Part shown: positions 8,930 through 16,270 of the stretch, in pieces
Layout: every line of letters starts with the position of its first letter
How positions within the stretch are numbered: the stretch's first letter is position 1
NCBI GenBank assembly: GCA_036266995.1
Contig: DATAWX010000058.1
Location: forward strand, 1 to 64,000
Direction of reading: 5' to 3'
DNA length: 64,000 bases
Source of the DNA: GCA-003244245 sp036266995
GTDB taxonomy: Bacteria > Actinomycetota > Actinomycetes > Mycobacteriales > Pseudonocardiaceae
Translations under genes and position numbers: made by a program
Notes under the pieces: model-generated
Told to the model about the DNA's origin: nothing
Databases searched by the model: none
Seen by the model: only the letters and a program-made list of their open reading frames with translations

Positions 8930-8967
8930 ACCCACGCCAGGGCGTGAACCCTCACGCGCTTTAGAGG
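8908..8967 (-). repeat. attL: displaced 3' half of tRNA-Ser
   Basis: The first 29 bases (8908-8936) are identical to 22831-22859. A two-for-one base difference follows, then 24 identical bases (8939-8962), then a near match through the anticodon loop. Read on the minus strand the half-tRNA has loop CTCTAAA in place of CTCGAAA, and its 5' stem partner is absent, so it is not a tRNA gene. The extent from anticodon loop to CCA is typical of actinomycete att cores. Confidence 0.88.
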
Positions 8968-9220
8968 TCTGCGACCGACGCTTCAGCACCGATCGTCCAA
9001 GGTGTCCCAGCAGGTCAACCAACCGGGGCGGTCCCCGGTGACCACCAGCGATCGTGGGCGAATGCCACCAGAATTGCCCCCGGCGCCCCCCGGCGAACAA
9101 TGATCGTGTGACTTTTCGTCGGTGCACCGCGAGGCCGACCCCATCGTCCATCGGGGCTTACGGTATGTCCCCGTGGGTCACTGGTGCGTTGCTTCGGTCC
9201 CGGCCCCCGCCGCCGTGTCC

Positions 9221-9709
9221 TCAGCTATCAGCCTCCACAAGAGCCTCCGCGAGACCGCTGAGTCTCGCTGCCAAACCGGTCACAGCCCGATGGGCCACCT
9301 CCTGTATCCAGGGCGGCGGGACATCAGGAAGCTTAAGATCCTGGAACGTCCTGTTGGCCTGACGGCCGTAGTTGTACCTGTACTTATTTGCTCGAATGCA
9401 GGTAGCCCACCAAAGACGCTCTAGCGTGCTCATTTCAACCCTAGGCTCCAAGACGTACACATCCCGGCCGCAGTAGAAAGGAGCTGGTTGCACGAATGTC
9501 TCGAGGACGCTTCCACCACAGGCGACAGTTAACGCTCCTACAGACCCGGGCGTAACACTTGGAATCCGCTCAACTCGGGCAGATACCCCATTATTACGAG
9601 CGGTCCTAGAGACAAAATTTACCGCATCAGACGTCATGGAAATTTCCAGGCGGTTGAGTTCGAGATTCTGACCGTAGGTCGCAATGAACAGATCCCGCAC
9701 AAGAGGCAT
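9221..9709 (-). CDS. half-size specificity subunit of a BcgI-like R-M system
   Basis: This 162-residue protein is built like a single target-recognition domain with one trailing helix. The segment YNYGRQANRTFQDLKLPDVPP is the signature end of type I/IIB specificity TRDs, and the final helix (RAVTGLAARLSGLAEALV) resembles the conserved spacer coiled coil. Usual S subunits carry two TRDs in 340-450 residues, so this is half the normal size and would have to pair with itself to read a symmetric site. It lies 38 bp downstream of the fused nuclease-methylase gene on the same strand. Codon use is clearly less GC-rich than the chromosome, pointing to recent transfer. Confidence 0.75.
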   Translation of the reverse strand: MPLVRDLFIATYGQNLELNRLEISMTSDAVNFVSRTARNNGVSARVERIPSVTPGSVGALTVACGGSVLETFVQPAPFYCGRDVYVLEPRVEMSTLERLWWATCIRANKYRYNYGRQANRTFQDLKLPDVPPPWIQEVAHRAVTGLAARLSGLAEALVEADS

Positions 9710-9747
9710 GAGTTATTCACCGCCGTTCACGTCGACATCAGACACTT

Positions 9748-11592
9748 TCAACCCCTGGGCGCAAAATAGCGCATATCTGGCTGCAGTCTCGGCGTAAGTT
9801 GCCTGGTTAATGGTGGAGTAATCGGTCTCATGTAGGCCTCGGCGCACCATTCATCATCCGGGCCGACAACCCACGATGCGCTCCTTCCAGCCGCTACCAC
9901 CCTGCCAAAATAGTGATCAACCCACTGATGCCGGATGTTTTCCCAGCGGGACTTATCGTCTACCCGACCGCGATCCTTCGCCTTCACAAAACCGTCGTTC
10001 TTCCAATAACCAAACCATGTCGGCCGGACGGCGTGCTCATGTGGCTCATGAGCACGCCAGAGTGTTGCGCACGTGATAGTTCCAACGGGGTAGAATAGCT
10101 CATCTGGGAGCGACACTACGGCGTCAAGCGTATGCTCTTTTAACAGATCGCTTCGAACTGTCGATCGGGATATTACGCACGACATCGGAAGAATACAGAA
10201 CGCGCGGCCACCTACCACGAGAAGGTCAAGAAGCGCCTGCACGAAGTAAAGCTCTTGGAGGCCCTCGCCTTTTTGTGAAAATGGAGGGTTGATCAAACCC
10301 ACCGTAGGTCTTGCGTGCCGCCCCGGCACACCCCGGCGAATTTGCCCTCTGATCTCCTCATCAAAGCAACTTCCCCGATACAGATTACTCTTGCCGTCGC
10401 CTCGCAACATCATGTTTGAGATGGCGAGTGCGAACATGGACGGTTGTTGTTCGATCCCGATGAGCTGCTGCTCGCGGATCTTTTTCCTTGTCTCAGTGTC
10501 ATGGTTTGGGACCCGGACGTCCATTCGTGCCATCGCTGAGATGAGAAAGCCGCCACTACCGGCACATGTATCTACAACTGTGTCCGTAGGTTTCACGTCG
10601 ACGAGCGCTGCGGCCAAGTCGGTGATATGGCGTGGCGTGAGGACGATCCCCAGGCTCTTCTTGTCACCACCGCTGTAGCGCAAGAATTCTCCGTAGAACT
10701 GCCCGATTATGTCAACATCATCGTAGGTGTCGACGAACGGGCGCACGTTTTCATCAATCTCTGCCACGAGATGCTCAAGTGGTACAAGCCGACCCACTCG
10801 CTTTATGCTGACGGTCCGCACTAGCTCCGGGTGTGTCTTGATAAAGTAGTACGGCTGTAGAGTGATCGAGAGACGTGCGCCGGCGAGGTCCGAGCTCAAC
10901 ATTCGTTCGATAGCCGAATAGAGTTGGACGGCGAGGTCGATTGGTCTATAACTAGCGTAAGTCCTCCTGAATGCATCATCGCGTAAAGCAAGGAGTATGC
11001 CGGAAACGAGGAGAGGCTTCTCAGCTTCTGACACTTTTGCATAGTCACGCATAAACACATGAAGCTCGCGGCTATACGCCATAAGTTCATTGAGAGTGCG
11101 CTTCCGCACAAGCGGATCGAACAGCAGTAACCTGCGATATTCGTCGAACGAAACCAGGTCGGTTAGTGGTGTCGCACCCGACAAAAGCGATTCAGCGGTT
11201 TGGGCGCCCCGCAGCTGTCGAAACGTTGAAATCTTGAGTGACTCCTGTGTATCACCGCTAACGGCTACGGAGACAACATCGAAGTAACGAGACAGGTGCT
11301 CACTGTAGTGCAACACTCCATCGACGGCATACGTAGCCCACCGGTCACGGGTGACGCTTTCATGATACTCACGCTTAGCCTTGCATTCCACAATTACAAG
11401 GAGATTCGGGCAGTCTGGGTGTCTAATAATGAACTCTGGCCGGCCCGGTCCGGTACCGCTCTTGCTTGCCGAAGACAAGGCCCGCAGAACTCGGGCATCG
11501 TCGGACATCTGTTCTTCGAAGATCAATTCGGCACGACGGTCGCTAGCAAAGTGGCGCCGAACCAGGGCCTCGGTCTTCCGCTCATTAGGCAC
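9748..11592 (-). CDS. BcgI-like fused restriction nuclease / N6-adenine methyltransferase
   Basis: The 614-residue protein joins an N-terminal PD-(D/E)xK nuclease (PEFIIRHP then, 10-15 residues on, IVECKAK) to an N6_Mtase domain with SAM motif I DTCAGSGGFL and catalytic motif IV NPPFSQ. Size and order match the A subunit of type IIB enzymes such as BcgI, which cut on both sides of a bipartite site and methylate it with a separate S subunit. I start at GTG 11592, preceded by AAGGAAC; the open frame reaches 11760, but the added 56 residues are basic and poorly conserved in character. Less GC-rich codons than the flanks and its position next to attL mark it as AICE cargo. A type I HsdM is less likely because of the fused nuclease and the absence of an HsdR gene. 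Confidence 0.82.
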   Translation of the reverse strand: MPNERKTEALVRRHFASDRRAELIFEEQMSDDARVLRALSSASKSGTGPGRPEFIIRHPDCPNLLVIVECKAKREYHESVTRDRWATYAVDGVLHYSEHLSRYFDVVSVAVSGDTQESLKISTFRQLRGAQTAESLLSGATPLTDLVSFDEYRRLLLFDPLVRKRTLNELMAYSRELHVFMRDYAKVSEAEKPLLVSGILLALRDDAFRRTYASYRPIDLAVQLYSAIERMLSSDLAGARLSITLQPYYFIKTHPELVRTVSIKRVGRLVPLEHLVAEIDENVRPFVDTYDDVDIIGQFYGEFLRYSGGDKKSLGIVLTPRHITDLAAALVDVKPTDTVVDTCAGSGGFLISAMARMDVRVPNHDTETRKKIREQQLIGIEQQPSMFALAISNMMLRGDGKSNLYRGSCFDEEIRGQIRRGVPGRHARPTVGLINPPFSQKGEGLQELYFVQALLDLLVVGGRAFCILPMSCVISRSTVRSDLLKEHTLDAVVSLPDELFYPVGTITCATLWRAHEPHEHAVRPTWFGYWKNDGFVKAKDRGRVDDKSRWENIRHQWVDHYFGRVVAAGRSASWVVGPDDEWCAEAYMRPITPPLTRQLTPRLQPDMRYFAPRG

Positions 11593-11928
11593 AGGTTCCT
11601 TGACCTTCCGACGTGGCGCTCCACGCCGTCGGGCTGTCGCTAGGCGATCACCGACACGCGGAGCTAGCGTGTAGACGTCGCCACACACTAGTGACTGGCG
11701 GTTCGGCGCTGCGGCCAGAGTCTGCGTCGACACGCGCACCTTCCATGAAGCTTGCCTCAACGGCGTCTCCTTCTGCCAAGCGGATCGATCCGCGCGGGCC
11801 CATGTCCACCGATCGTCTGCGGAACCGGTCCTCGCACGGCGGCGATCCTCCAGGTTCCGGCGGCAGCATCCAGGGGGCTCTGGGCTTGATCATCGGGCAT
11901 GGTTTGGCACGTCCGATTTCAGAGACGG
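11593..11928. other. gap between R-M genes and GNAT gene
   Basis: This 336-bp region contains the upstream open extension of the R-M frame and presumably its promoter. I see no separate gene with a credible start and no recognisable repeat. Confidence 0.35.
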
Positions 11929-12498
11929 CTACTCCGTGCCAGAGACCTCAACCGCACTATTCTCGATCACATCAGGTCCGAGGTGTAGCTCTATTGAGGC
12001 GGGCCGTTGGAAACATGCCCCAGATGGGTCTGATGGGTTGTCGTCAATTCGGACGAGGCTGAATCCTCGATCGAGATAGTATTTATGCAGCGCTGGGTTC
12101 GATTTCCACGCGTCGAGCCTGAGCCAGGATCTTCCTGCTTGTCTAGCTCTCCGTGCCGCCCAGTCCAATAACGCGGAGCCCAGCTCACTCCCCCGCGCCC
12201 CGTTATCAACGACCATACGGTGGATGTATAGCGCGTCGTCTGGGTCGTCGGAGGGAAACCAGTACGGGTCCGCTTTGGACTCGACTGTTATAGTGCCGAC
12301 AGTTCCGCCATCGCCAGCAGTAACTAACCAACAGGTCCCGTTGGCGGCGGTCCTGCGGATGTTCTCCCATTTGACCGGGTACTGCCATTGGTCTAAACCC
12401 TTGCTGCGTAGCCACGCGGCGGACCGATTCCATAGCGCGGCTACTTCAACGATGTCATCCTCAGTCAGTGCCTGCCTGACGTGCACGAGTTCGGTCAC
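11929..12498 (-). CDS. GNAT family N-acetyltransferase
   Basis: The 189-residue protein shows the GNAT acetyl-CoA loop region (VDNGARGSELGSALLDWA) followed by LRLDAWKSNPALHKYYLDRGF, the usual beta-bulge and C-terminal helix. The substrate is unknown. GTG 12498 lies 3 bp after the stop of the GntR regulator, so the two are co-transcribed. GNAT genes paired with a GntR/KorSA-type regulator are a recurrent AICE cassette, but what they acetylate is not established. Confidence 0.85.
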   Translation of the reverse strand: MTELVHVRQALTEDDIVEVAALWNRSAAWLRSKGLDQWQYPVKWENIRRTAANGTCWLVTAGDGGTVGTITVESKADPYWFPSDDPDDALYIHRMVVDNGARGSELGSALLDWAARRARQAGRSWLRLDAWKSNPALHKYYLDRGFSLVRIDDNPSDPSGACFQRPASIELHLGPDVIENSAVEVSGTE

Positions 12499-12501
12499 CG
12501 T

Positions 12502-13263
12502 TCAACTCGCTGTTCTACCGGGATGCACCCGGTCGTACACGATAACATGCCGATCTCCAGGGATGACAAAATATTCAACTCGTACAACCCGGTCATCTTT
12601 TGTGTACCCGGTGGAGTAGTGCACCGCAACCGGTGTTCCTGTACCCAGTTTGAGGCGACCGGCCTCGTCAGGGTTGGGCATCCGTACGTAAATCTCGTCT
12701 ACTGCCCGCACTTCCGGGCCGGTCACTTTCTCAATTACGGCGTTAGAGCCTTCGGGGATGTCCGATGGATTCATGACCGCAGTATTCCTGGCGACCTCCA
12801 GCGTGTGGTAGGTATCGTTGATGTTAAACGGCTCGCCGTCGATGAATCGAACCCGCTTTCGGACGACAACTGACGTTCCTTCCGGAACTCCTAGCCGCTC
12901 AGCGATAATCCCGCTCGCGCCCTCTATAGCAACCTCGATCGATTGGGACGGCTGGCGGCCCTCCTCCGATAGCGCGGTGGTGAACCGGTCCATGTTGGAT
13001 GAGCGGCGGGGTTCGAACTCCTGCTGCGGCCGGTACACCATCGCTCGCCTATCGCGGACGATCCGACCCCTGCCGGCGTGCGCGCTGATGAGGCCTTCCT
13101 GCTCAAGGGTCTGCAGGGCTCGCCGCACCGTGGGTCGGCTGACTTGGTACTGCTCCCCGAGCTGAGACTCTGAGGGTAACGGCGAGCCAGGCGCCAGCTC
13201 CCCCGATGTGATTAATTTCCGCAGGTCAGAGGTCATCTGTCCATGCAGCGTGTCGTCAGCCAT
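12502..13263 (-). CDS. GntR/HutC-family (UTRA) transcription regulator, KorSA-like
   Basis: This 253-residue protein has an N-terminal winged helix (LITSGELAPGSPLPSESQLGEQY, then SRPTVRRALQTLEQEGL) and a C-terminal UTRA ligand domain. ATG 13263 is preceded by AAGGAAG; the extension to 13299 lacks such a signal. In AICEs such as pSAM2 a GntR protein (KorSA) represses the transfer and replication activator. Here it is divergent from the small-gene/transfer operon, and palindromes in the 153-bp intergenic space are plausible operators. The ligand is unknown. Confidence 0.88.
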   Translation of the reverse strand: MADDTLHGQMTSDLRKLITSGELAPGSPLPSESQLGEQYQVSRPTVRRALQTLEQEGLISAHAGRGRIVRDRRAMVYRPQQEFEPRRSSNMDRFTTALSEEGRQPSQSIEVAIEGASGIIAERLGVPEGTSVVVRKRVRFIDGEPFNINDTYHTLEVARNTAVMNPSDIPEGSNAVIEKVTGPEVRAVDEIYVRMPNPDEAGRLKLGTGTPVAVHYSTGYTKDDRVVRVEYFVIPGDRHVIVYDRVHPGRTAS

Positions 13264-13376
13264 CGCTTCCTTTCGAGCGGCAGCCCACTGAGGCCGCACC
13301 TGCCATGCCAGACCTACCTAACATGACAGTACCGACAACATCTTGACTTGTCTGCACTCTCTGTGAAACAGTCATG

Positions 13377-13390
13377 CCTGTCAGGACAGG
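13377..13390. promoter_or_regulatory. palindrome in divergent promoter, possible GntR operator
   Basis: CCTGTC-AG-GACAGG is a perfect inverted repeat in the 153-bp divergent region (13264-13416). Related half-sites (GACAGG, TGTC, TGACAG) occur on both sides of it, and a TTGACT hexamer lies at 13343-13348. Position and symmetry fit an operator for the adjacent GntR protein that controls the rightward operon. Confidence 0.5.
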
Positions 13391-13416
13391 TACGTCAGAC
13401 AGGACAGGGAGTCAGG

Positions 13417-13659
13417 TTGAACGGCAACGAGTATCCGGTGAGGTTCAGCCCGGATGGGCTGACTGAGCAGTTGATCGATGTGTTGCTCCGGGAAGTGGAC
13501 GTGGCGGGGGCGGTGTGGCCGCGTCCGAGTTCGGCGTTGATGGATGAGACGTCGGTACAGCGCCGGTATCGGCGTCGGGCGCGGCGCTCGGTGGGTGCGG
13601 TGGTGCGGGCGTTGCCGGTGCACGGTACCGCCGGTGGCCCTGGTGGGTGGGCGGCGTGA
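13417..13659 (+). CDS. small basic AICE protein, unknown function
   Basis: This 80-residue frame begins at TTG 13417, with GGGAG 5-10 bases upstream, and ends in a TGATG overlap with the next gene. The product is rich in Arg/Val with the stretch YRRRARRSVGAVVRALPV. It is the first gene of the rightward transfer/replication operon. No family is recognised; such first genes in AICEs are often small regulators, but nothing in the sequence shows that. Confidence 0.5.
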   Translation: MNGNEYPVRFSPDGLTEQLIDVLLREVDVAGAVWPRPSSALMDETSVQRRYRRRARRSVGAVVRALPVHGTAGGPGGWAA

Positions 13660-14084
13660 TGGCTCGGATGCGGGGGTGGGAGGTCCCCGACGCGGCCGTC
13701 GGCTCCCGTTATGGGGTCAACCCGTTTCGCTCGGTGCAGCCGCCGGATGCGATGCGGGTGCCGGGGCGGCTTGTGCCGGTGAGGACGTGGGTGCACCCGG
13801 ATCGGCTTATCCCCGCTGAGTCGTATCGGGCGGCGGGCCGCTACGGGCAGTGGACGCGGAATCCCTATGCGCTCGGCGGCCTGGTCGTGGCGGTCGTTGT
13901 CGTCGCGACGTTGGTGGCGTGTCTGGTGATCGCGTTGTTGGCGTTGGTGGCGTGGGTGACCGCGCATGCGGTGGCGGTGGGCGTCGGACTGGCTGCGGTG
14001 GTGGTCACAGGCCTGGTGTTTCTGCGGGCGCTGACCGGGGCCGGTAACGCTGGACTGCCGCCTCACGGGGGGTGTTGCTGGTGA
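13659..14084 (+). CDS. small membrane protein of the AICE
   Basis: The 141-residue product has a hydrophilic N-terminal half and two long hydrophobic helices (about 72-100 and 105-128) rich in Val/Ala/Leu. The start overlaps the preceding stop (TGATG). Its place in the operon and topology resemble the small spread (Spd) proteins that help plasmid movement between hyphal compartments in streptomycetes. That link is by context only. Confidence 0.6.
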   Translation: MARMRGWEVPDAAVGSRYGVNPFRSVQPPDAMRVPGRLVPVRTWVHPDRLIPAESYRAAGRYGQWTRNPYALGGLVVAVVVVATLVACLVIALLALVAWVTAHAVAVGVGLAAVVVTGLVFLRALTGAGNAGLPPHGGCCW

Positions 14085-14123
14085 AACCACGACCGCGTGT
14101 GCCTCGGATTGATGTTGGTATCA

Positions 14124-14167
14124 CCCGACCCGGCGGCCGATGCCTGCCAGCAACTCGCCGGGTCGGG
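14124..14167. terminator. 12-bp-stem hairpin between AICE genes
   Basis: Arms 14124-14135 and 14156-14167 are perfectly complementary and separated by 20 bases. There is no T tract. It sits in the 122-bp gap before the Zn-ribbon gene, within an otherwise tightly overlapping operon. It could attenuate transcription or act as an RNA-processing site. Confidence 0.45.
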
Positions 14168-14206
14168 GCTCCTGAATCACCCGCGAAAGCAATCGAGGAG
14201 ATCGGA

Positions 14207-14548
14207 ATGGTACAGGTCCATGCCTGTGTAAGTGTCCATTGTGGTCAGTGCGGAGCGAGTCCCGCCGGGTTCGGGTTCGAGGCGCATTACCCCACCGAGG
14301 ACGCCGCGCTCGACGCCGCTGCCGAGCAGGGCTGGGTGGTTGGCCTAGGTGGGCGGTTGTGGTGTTCGGCGTGCGGGCCGGTGCTGGGCTGTGAGGCCGA
14401 GGGTCACGAGTTCATCGATTGGCGTGGACCGCAACCGGGTCGGGGGTTATTCGTCGGTAGCGAGTACCGGTATTGCCGTCGGTGTTGCCTGTTTGAGTCT
14501 CGCGCGCTGGCTCTGACCACGGCCGACGTGGCGGGGGAGGTGGCGTGA
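14207..14548 (+). CDS. Cys-rich zinc-ribbon-like AICE protein
   Basis: ATG 14207 has a strong GAGGAG 6 bases upstream and gives 113 residues; the frame open to 14072 has no such signal. Cys pairs HCGQCG, WCSACG and RYCRRCC suggest two zinc-binding knuckles. The stop overlaps the next start (TGATG). Proteins of this kind are frequent hypothetical members of actinomycete mobile elements; the function is unknown. Confidence 0.6.
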   Translation: MVQVHACVSVHCGQCGASPAGFGFEAHYPTEDAALDAAAEQGWVVGLGGRLWCSACGPVLGCEAEGHEFIDWRGPQPGRGLFVGSEYRYCRRCCLFESRALALTTADVAGEVA

Positions 14549-14955
14549 TGGCGGAGCGGATTTGGACCGGGCTGCCCGCCGCGGCTGCGGATGGGTTGGC
14601 GTGTGTGATCTGCGGCCGGGGCCTGCGGGGCCGGGGGCGGTCGTGGGTGCCGGTGGGTCGCTCGCACACCGGGTCGCAGGTTTTCGCTTGCGTCGGGGAC
14701 TGCGCTGATCGGGCGGCGGCCATGCCGGAGGTGTTGGCGATTCCGATGGAGGCGCTGACCGCTGGCGGGGTCGCATTTCTGGCAGTGGTGGACCGGGCCG
14801 GAGGTTTGTTGCACCGGGCCTACCCCGATGACCTGGTCGCCGAAACCGTGCGGGCATCGGCCCCGCTGGTGGTGGCCGCCGAGCTCCGCCGGGTCGCCGC
14901 CGAGCTGCGGACCCGCGCTAGCCACCTGGACCCCGCCGGAGGTGAGTACCAATGA
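14548..14955 (+). CDS. hypothetical AICE protein with CxxC pair
   Basis: This 135-residue protein has an N-terminal CVICG knuckle and a Cys pair near VGDCAD, then an Ala/Arg/Glu-rich helical tail. It overlaps neighbours at both ends (TGATG before, ATGA after), which supports it as a real operon member. No family is recognised. Confidence 0.55.
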   Translation: MAERIWTGLPAAAADGLACVICGRGLRGRGRSWVPVGRSHTGSQVFACVGDCADRAAAMPEVLAIPMEALTAGGVAFLAVVDRAGGLLHRAYPDDLVAETVRASAPLVVAAELRRVAAELRTRASHLDPAGGEYQ

Positions 14956-15290
14956 CCCCCACCGCCAACACCGCAGCGCTGATCGTCCTGATCGTGCTGG
15001 CGGGGCTGGGTTCGATCGTGGCGTTTCGCAGCGGCGCGCGCGGCGCCTACAAGGTCGCCAAGCAAACCGAACAGGTGACCCGGATGAGCGGCAACCTCAC
15101 CCGCGCGCTGGGCACCGGCGCGGTAATCGTCGCCATTCAGTGGGCCGTGGTCGCGCTGAGCACCGACCCCCGCGCCTGGGGGGTGGCCCTGGGCGTACCA
15201 GCGCTGTTCGCCGGCACCGCGATCGCCCGGATGTTCTCGGTCACCGAACTCGCCCACACCCAACCCTCACGAAAGGGGGGACGGCGATGA
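14952..15290 (+). CDS. small membrane protein, possible plasmid spread protein
   Basis: The 112-residue product has hydrophobic helices at about 9-24, 52-68 and 78-92 with a basic loop after the first. It overlaps the previous stop and the next start by ATGA. Context next to an SpdB-like gene and the FtsK translocase suggests a role in intramycelial spread of the element. Confidence 0.6.
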   Translation: MTPTANTAALIVLIVLAGLGSIVAFRSGARGAYKVAKQTEQVTRMSGNLTRALGTGAVIVAIQWAVVALSTDPRAWGVALGVPALFAGTAIARMFSVTELAHTQPSRKGGRR

Positions 15291-16270
15291 GCACCGCGAC
15301 TACGCACCCGCCGGTGAGCCAGGCCCAACGGCTGGCGGCCGAGGCGGCGGCCGCTGCGGAACTGCGGACCTACCGCACCGACCCCGACGTCGTCGCACTG
15401 CGAGTGGAGCACATCCGCACCCAGGTGGACCGCTTGATGTGGGCCGGGATCGTGCTGGGCCTGTGTTTCACCATGACCAACGTCCAGACCTTCGCCGCTG
15501 CGGGGGCGCCGGTCGGGTCGCTGGTGTGGTGGTCGGCGTGGCTGCTGGACCCGATGGTGTCGCTGGTGTTGTTGGCGGTGCTGCGCGCGGAGCAGGTCAC
15601 CACCCGCTACCAGGTCACTACCGGGGTGTGGCCCCGGGTGGCGAAGTGGGCGTTGCTGTCGGCGACCTATGTGATGAACACCTGGGTGTCCTGGGGCGCC
15701 GGATCAGCATCCGGCGTCGTCTTGCACACGGTGGCCCCGCTGGTGGTGGTCATCGCCGCCGAGGCCGTCACCGACCTGCAATACGCCCTGAGCGAGTGCG
15801 TCCAGCGCGCCCACACCACCGCCGCCGACCGCGCCGCACACACGCAGCCGGAACCGGTCGCGGTGAACGCCAGCACACCGGTTCGTCCCGTCGTCGCGGG
15901 CGGCGTTGGTGAACACCCGGCAGGTGGTGTCGGTGACCGGTTCACCGGCGCTGCTGGTGAACGGGCGCAGGTGCACTCGGTGAACCCGGTCACGGTAGTT
16001 GCTGGTCGGCCAGCGGGCCGGGTTGGTGAACCCCGCCGTGCACCGGGTAAGCGGGCCGCTGGGCCGGTACGGCGCAAATTGTTCGCCGACTACCTCGCCG
16101 AGGCCCGGACTGCGTGGACGGCGGGGGTGGTGGTGAGCCCAGCGTGGGTGCGCCAAGTCACCGGGTGCTCCCGGGGGTTGTCTCCCAAGGTCGCCGCCGC
16201 CCTGAGCGCCGAGCTACCTACCGGCCGCCACCACACCACCAACACCGAAGCGCAGGGGAGGGCCGCGTGA
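15287..16270 (+). CDS. DUF2637/SpdB-like membrane protein with DNA-binding-like tail
   Basis: This 327-residue protein has four predicted membrane helices between about 45 and 160 (GIVLGLCFTMTNV, LVWWSAWLLDPMVSLVLLAVL, ALLSATYVMNTWVSW, VVLHTVAPLVVVIAAEA). A Pro/Gly-rich linker follows, then a C-terminal segment (KLFADYLAEAR ... SPAWVRQVTGCSRG) that looks helix-turn-helix-like. This layout is that of DUF2637 proteins, found beside FtsK-type tra genes on streptomycete plasmids and AICEs. ATG 15287 overlaps the preceding stop. The FtsK gene starts on the last base of its stop. The longer open frame back to 14828 is a shadow of the two upstream genes. Confidence 0.72.
   Translation: MSTATTHPPVSQAQRLAAEAAAAAELRTYRTDPDVVALRVEHIRTQVDRLMWAGIVLGLCFTMTNVQTFAAAGAPVGSLVWWSAWLLDPMVSLVLLAVLRAEQVTTRYQVTTGVWPRVAKWALLSATYVMNTWVSWGAGSASGVVLHTVAPLVVVIAAEAVTDLQYALSECVQRAHTTAADRAAHTQPEPVAVNASTPVRPVVAGGVGEHPAGGVGDRFTGAAGERAQVHSVNPVTVVAGRPAGRVGEPRRAPGKRAAGPVRRKLFADYLAEARTAWTAGVVVSPAWVRQVTGCSRGLSPKVAAALSAELPTGRHHTTNTEAQGRAA

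Noticed and set aside
8908..8995. Second tRNA-Ser (amber-like CTA anticodon)
   Set aside because: Only the 3' half is present; the bases that should pair in the anticodon and acceptor stems do not. It is attL.
11648..11893. 81-codon minus-strand frame upstream of the R-M gene
   Set aside because: No ribosome site and no family resemblance; it overlaps the likely promoter of the R-M gene.
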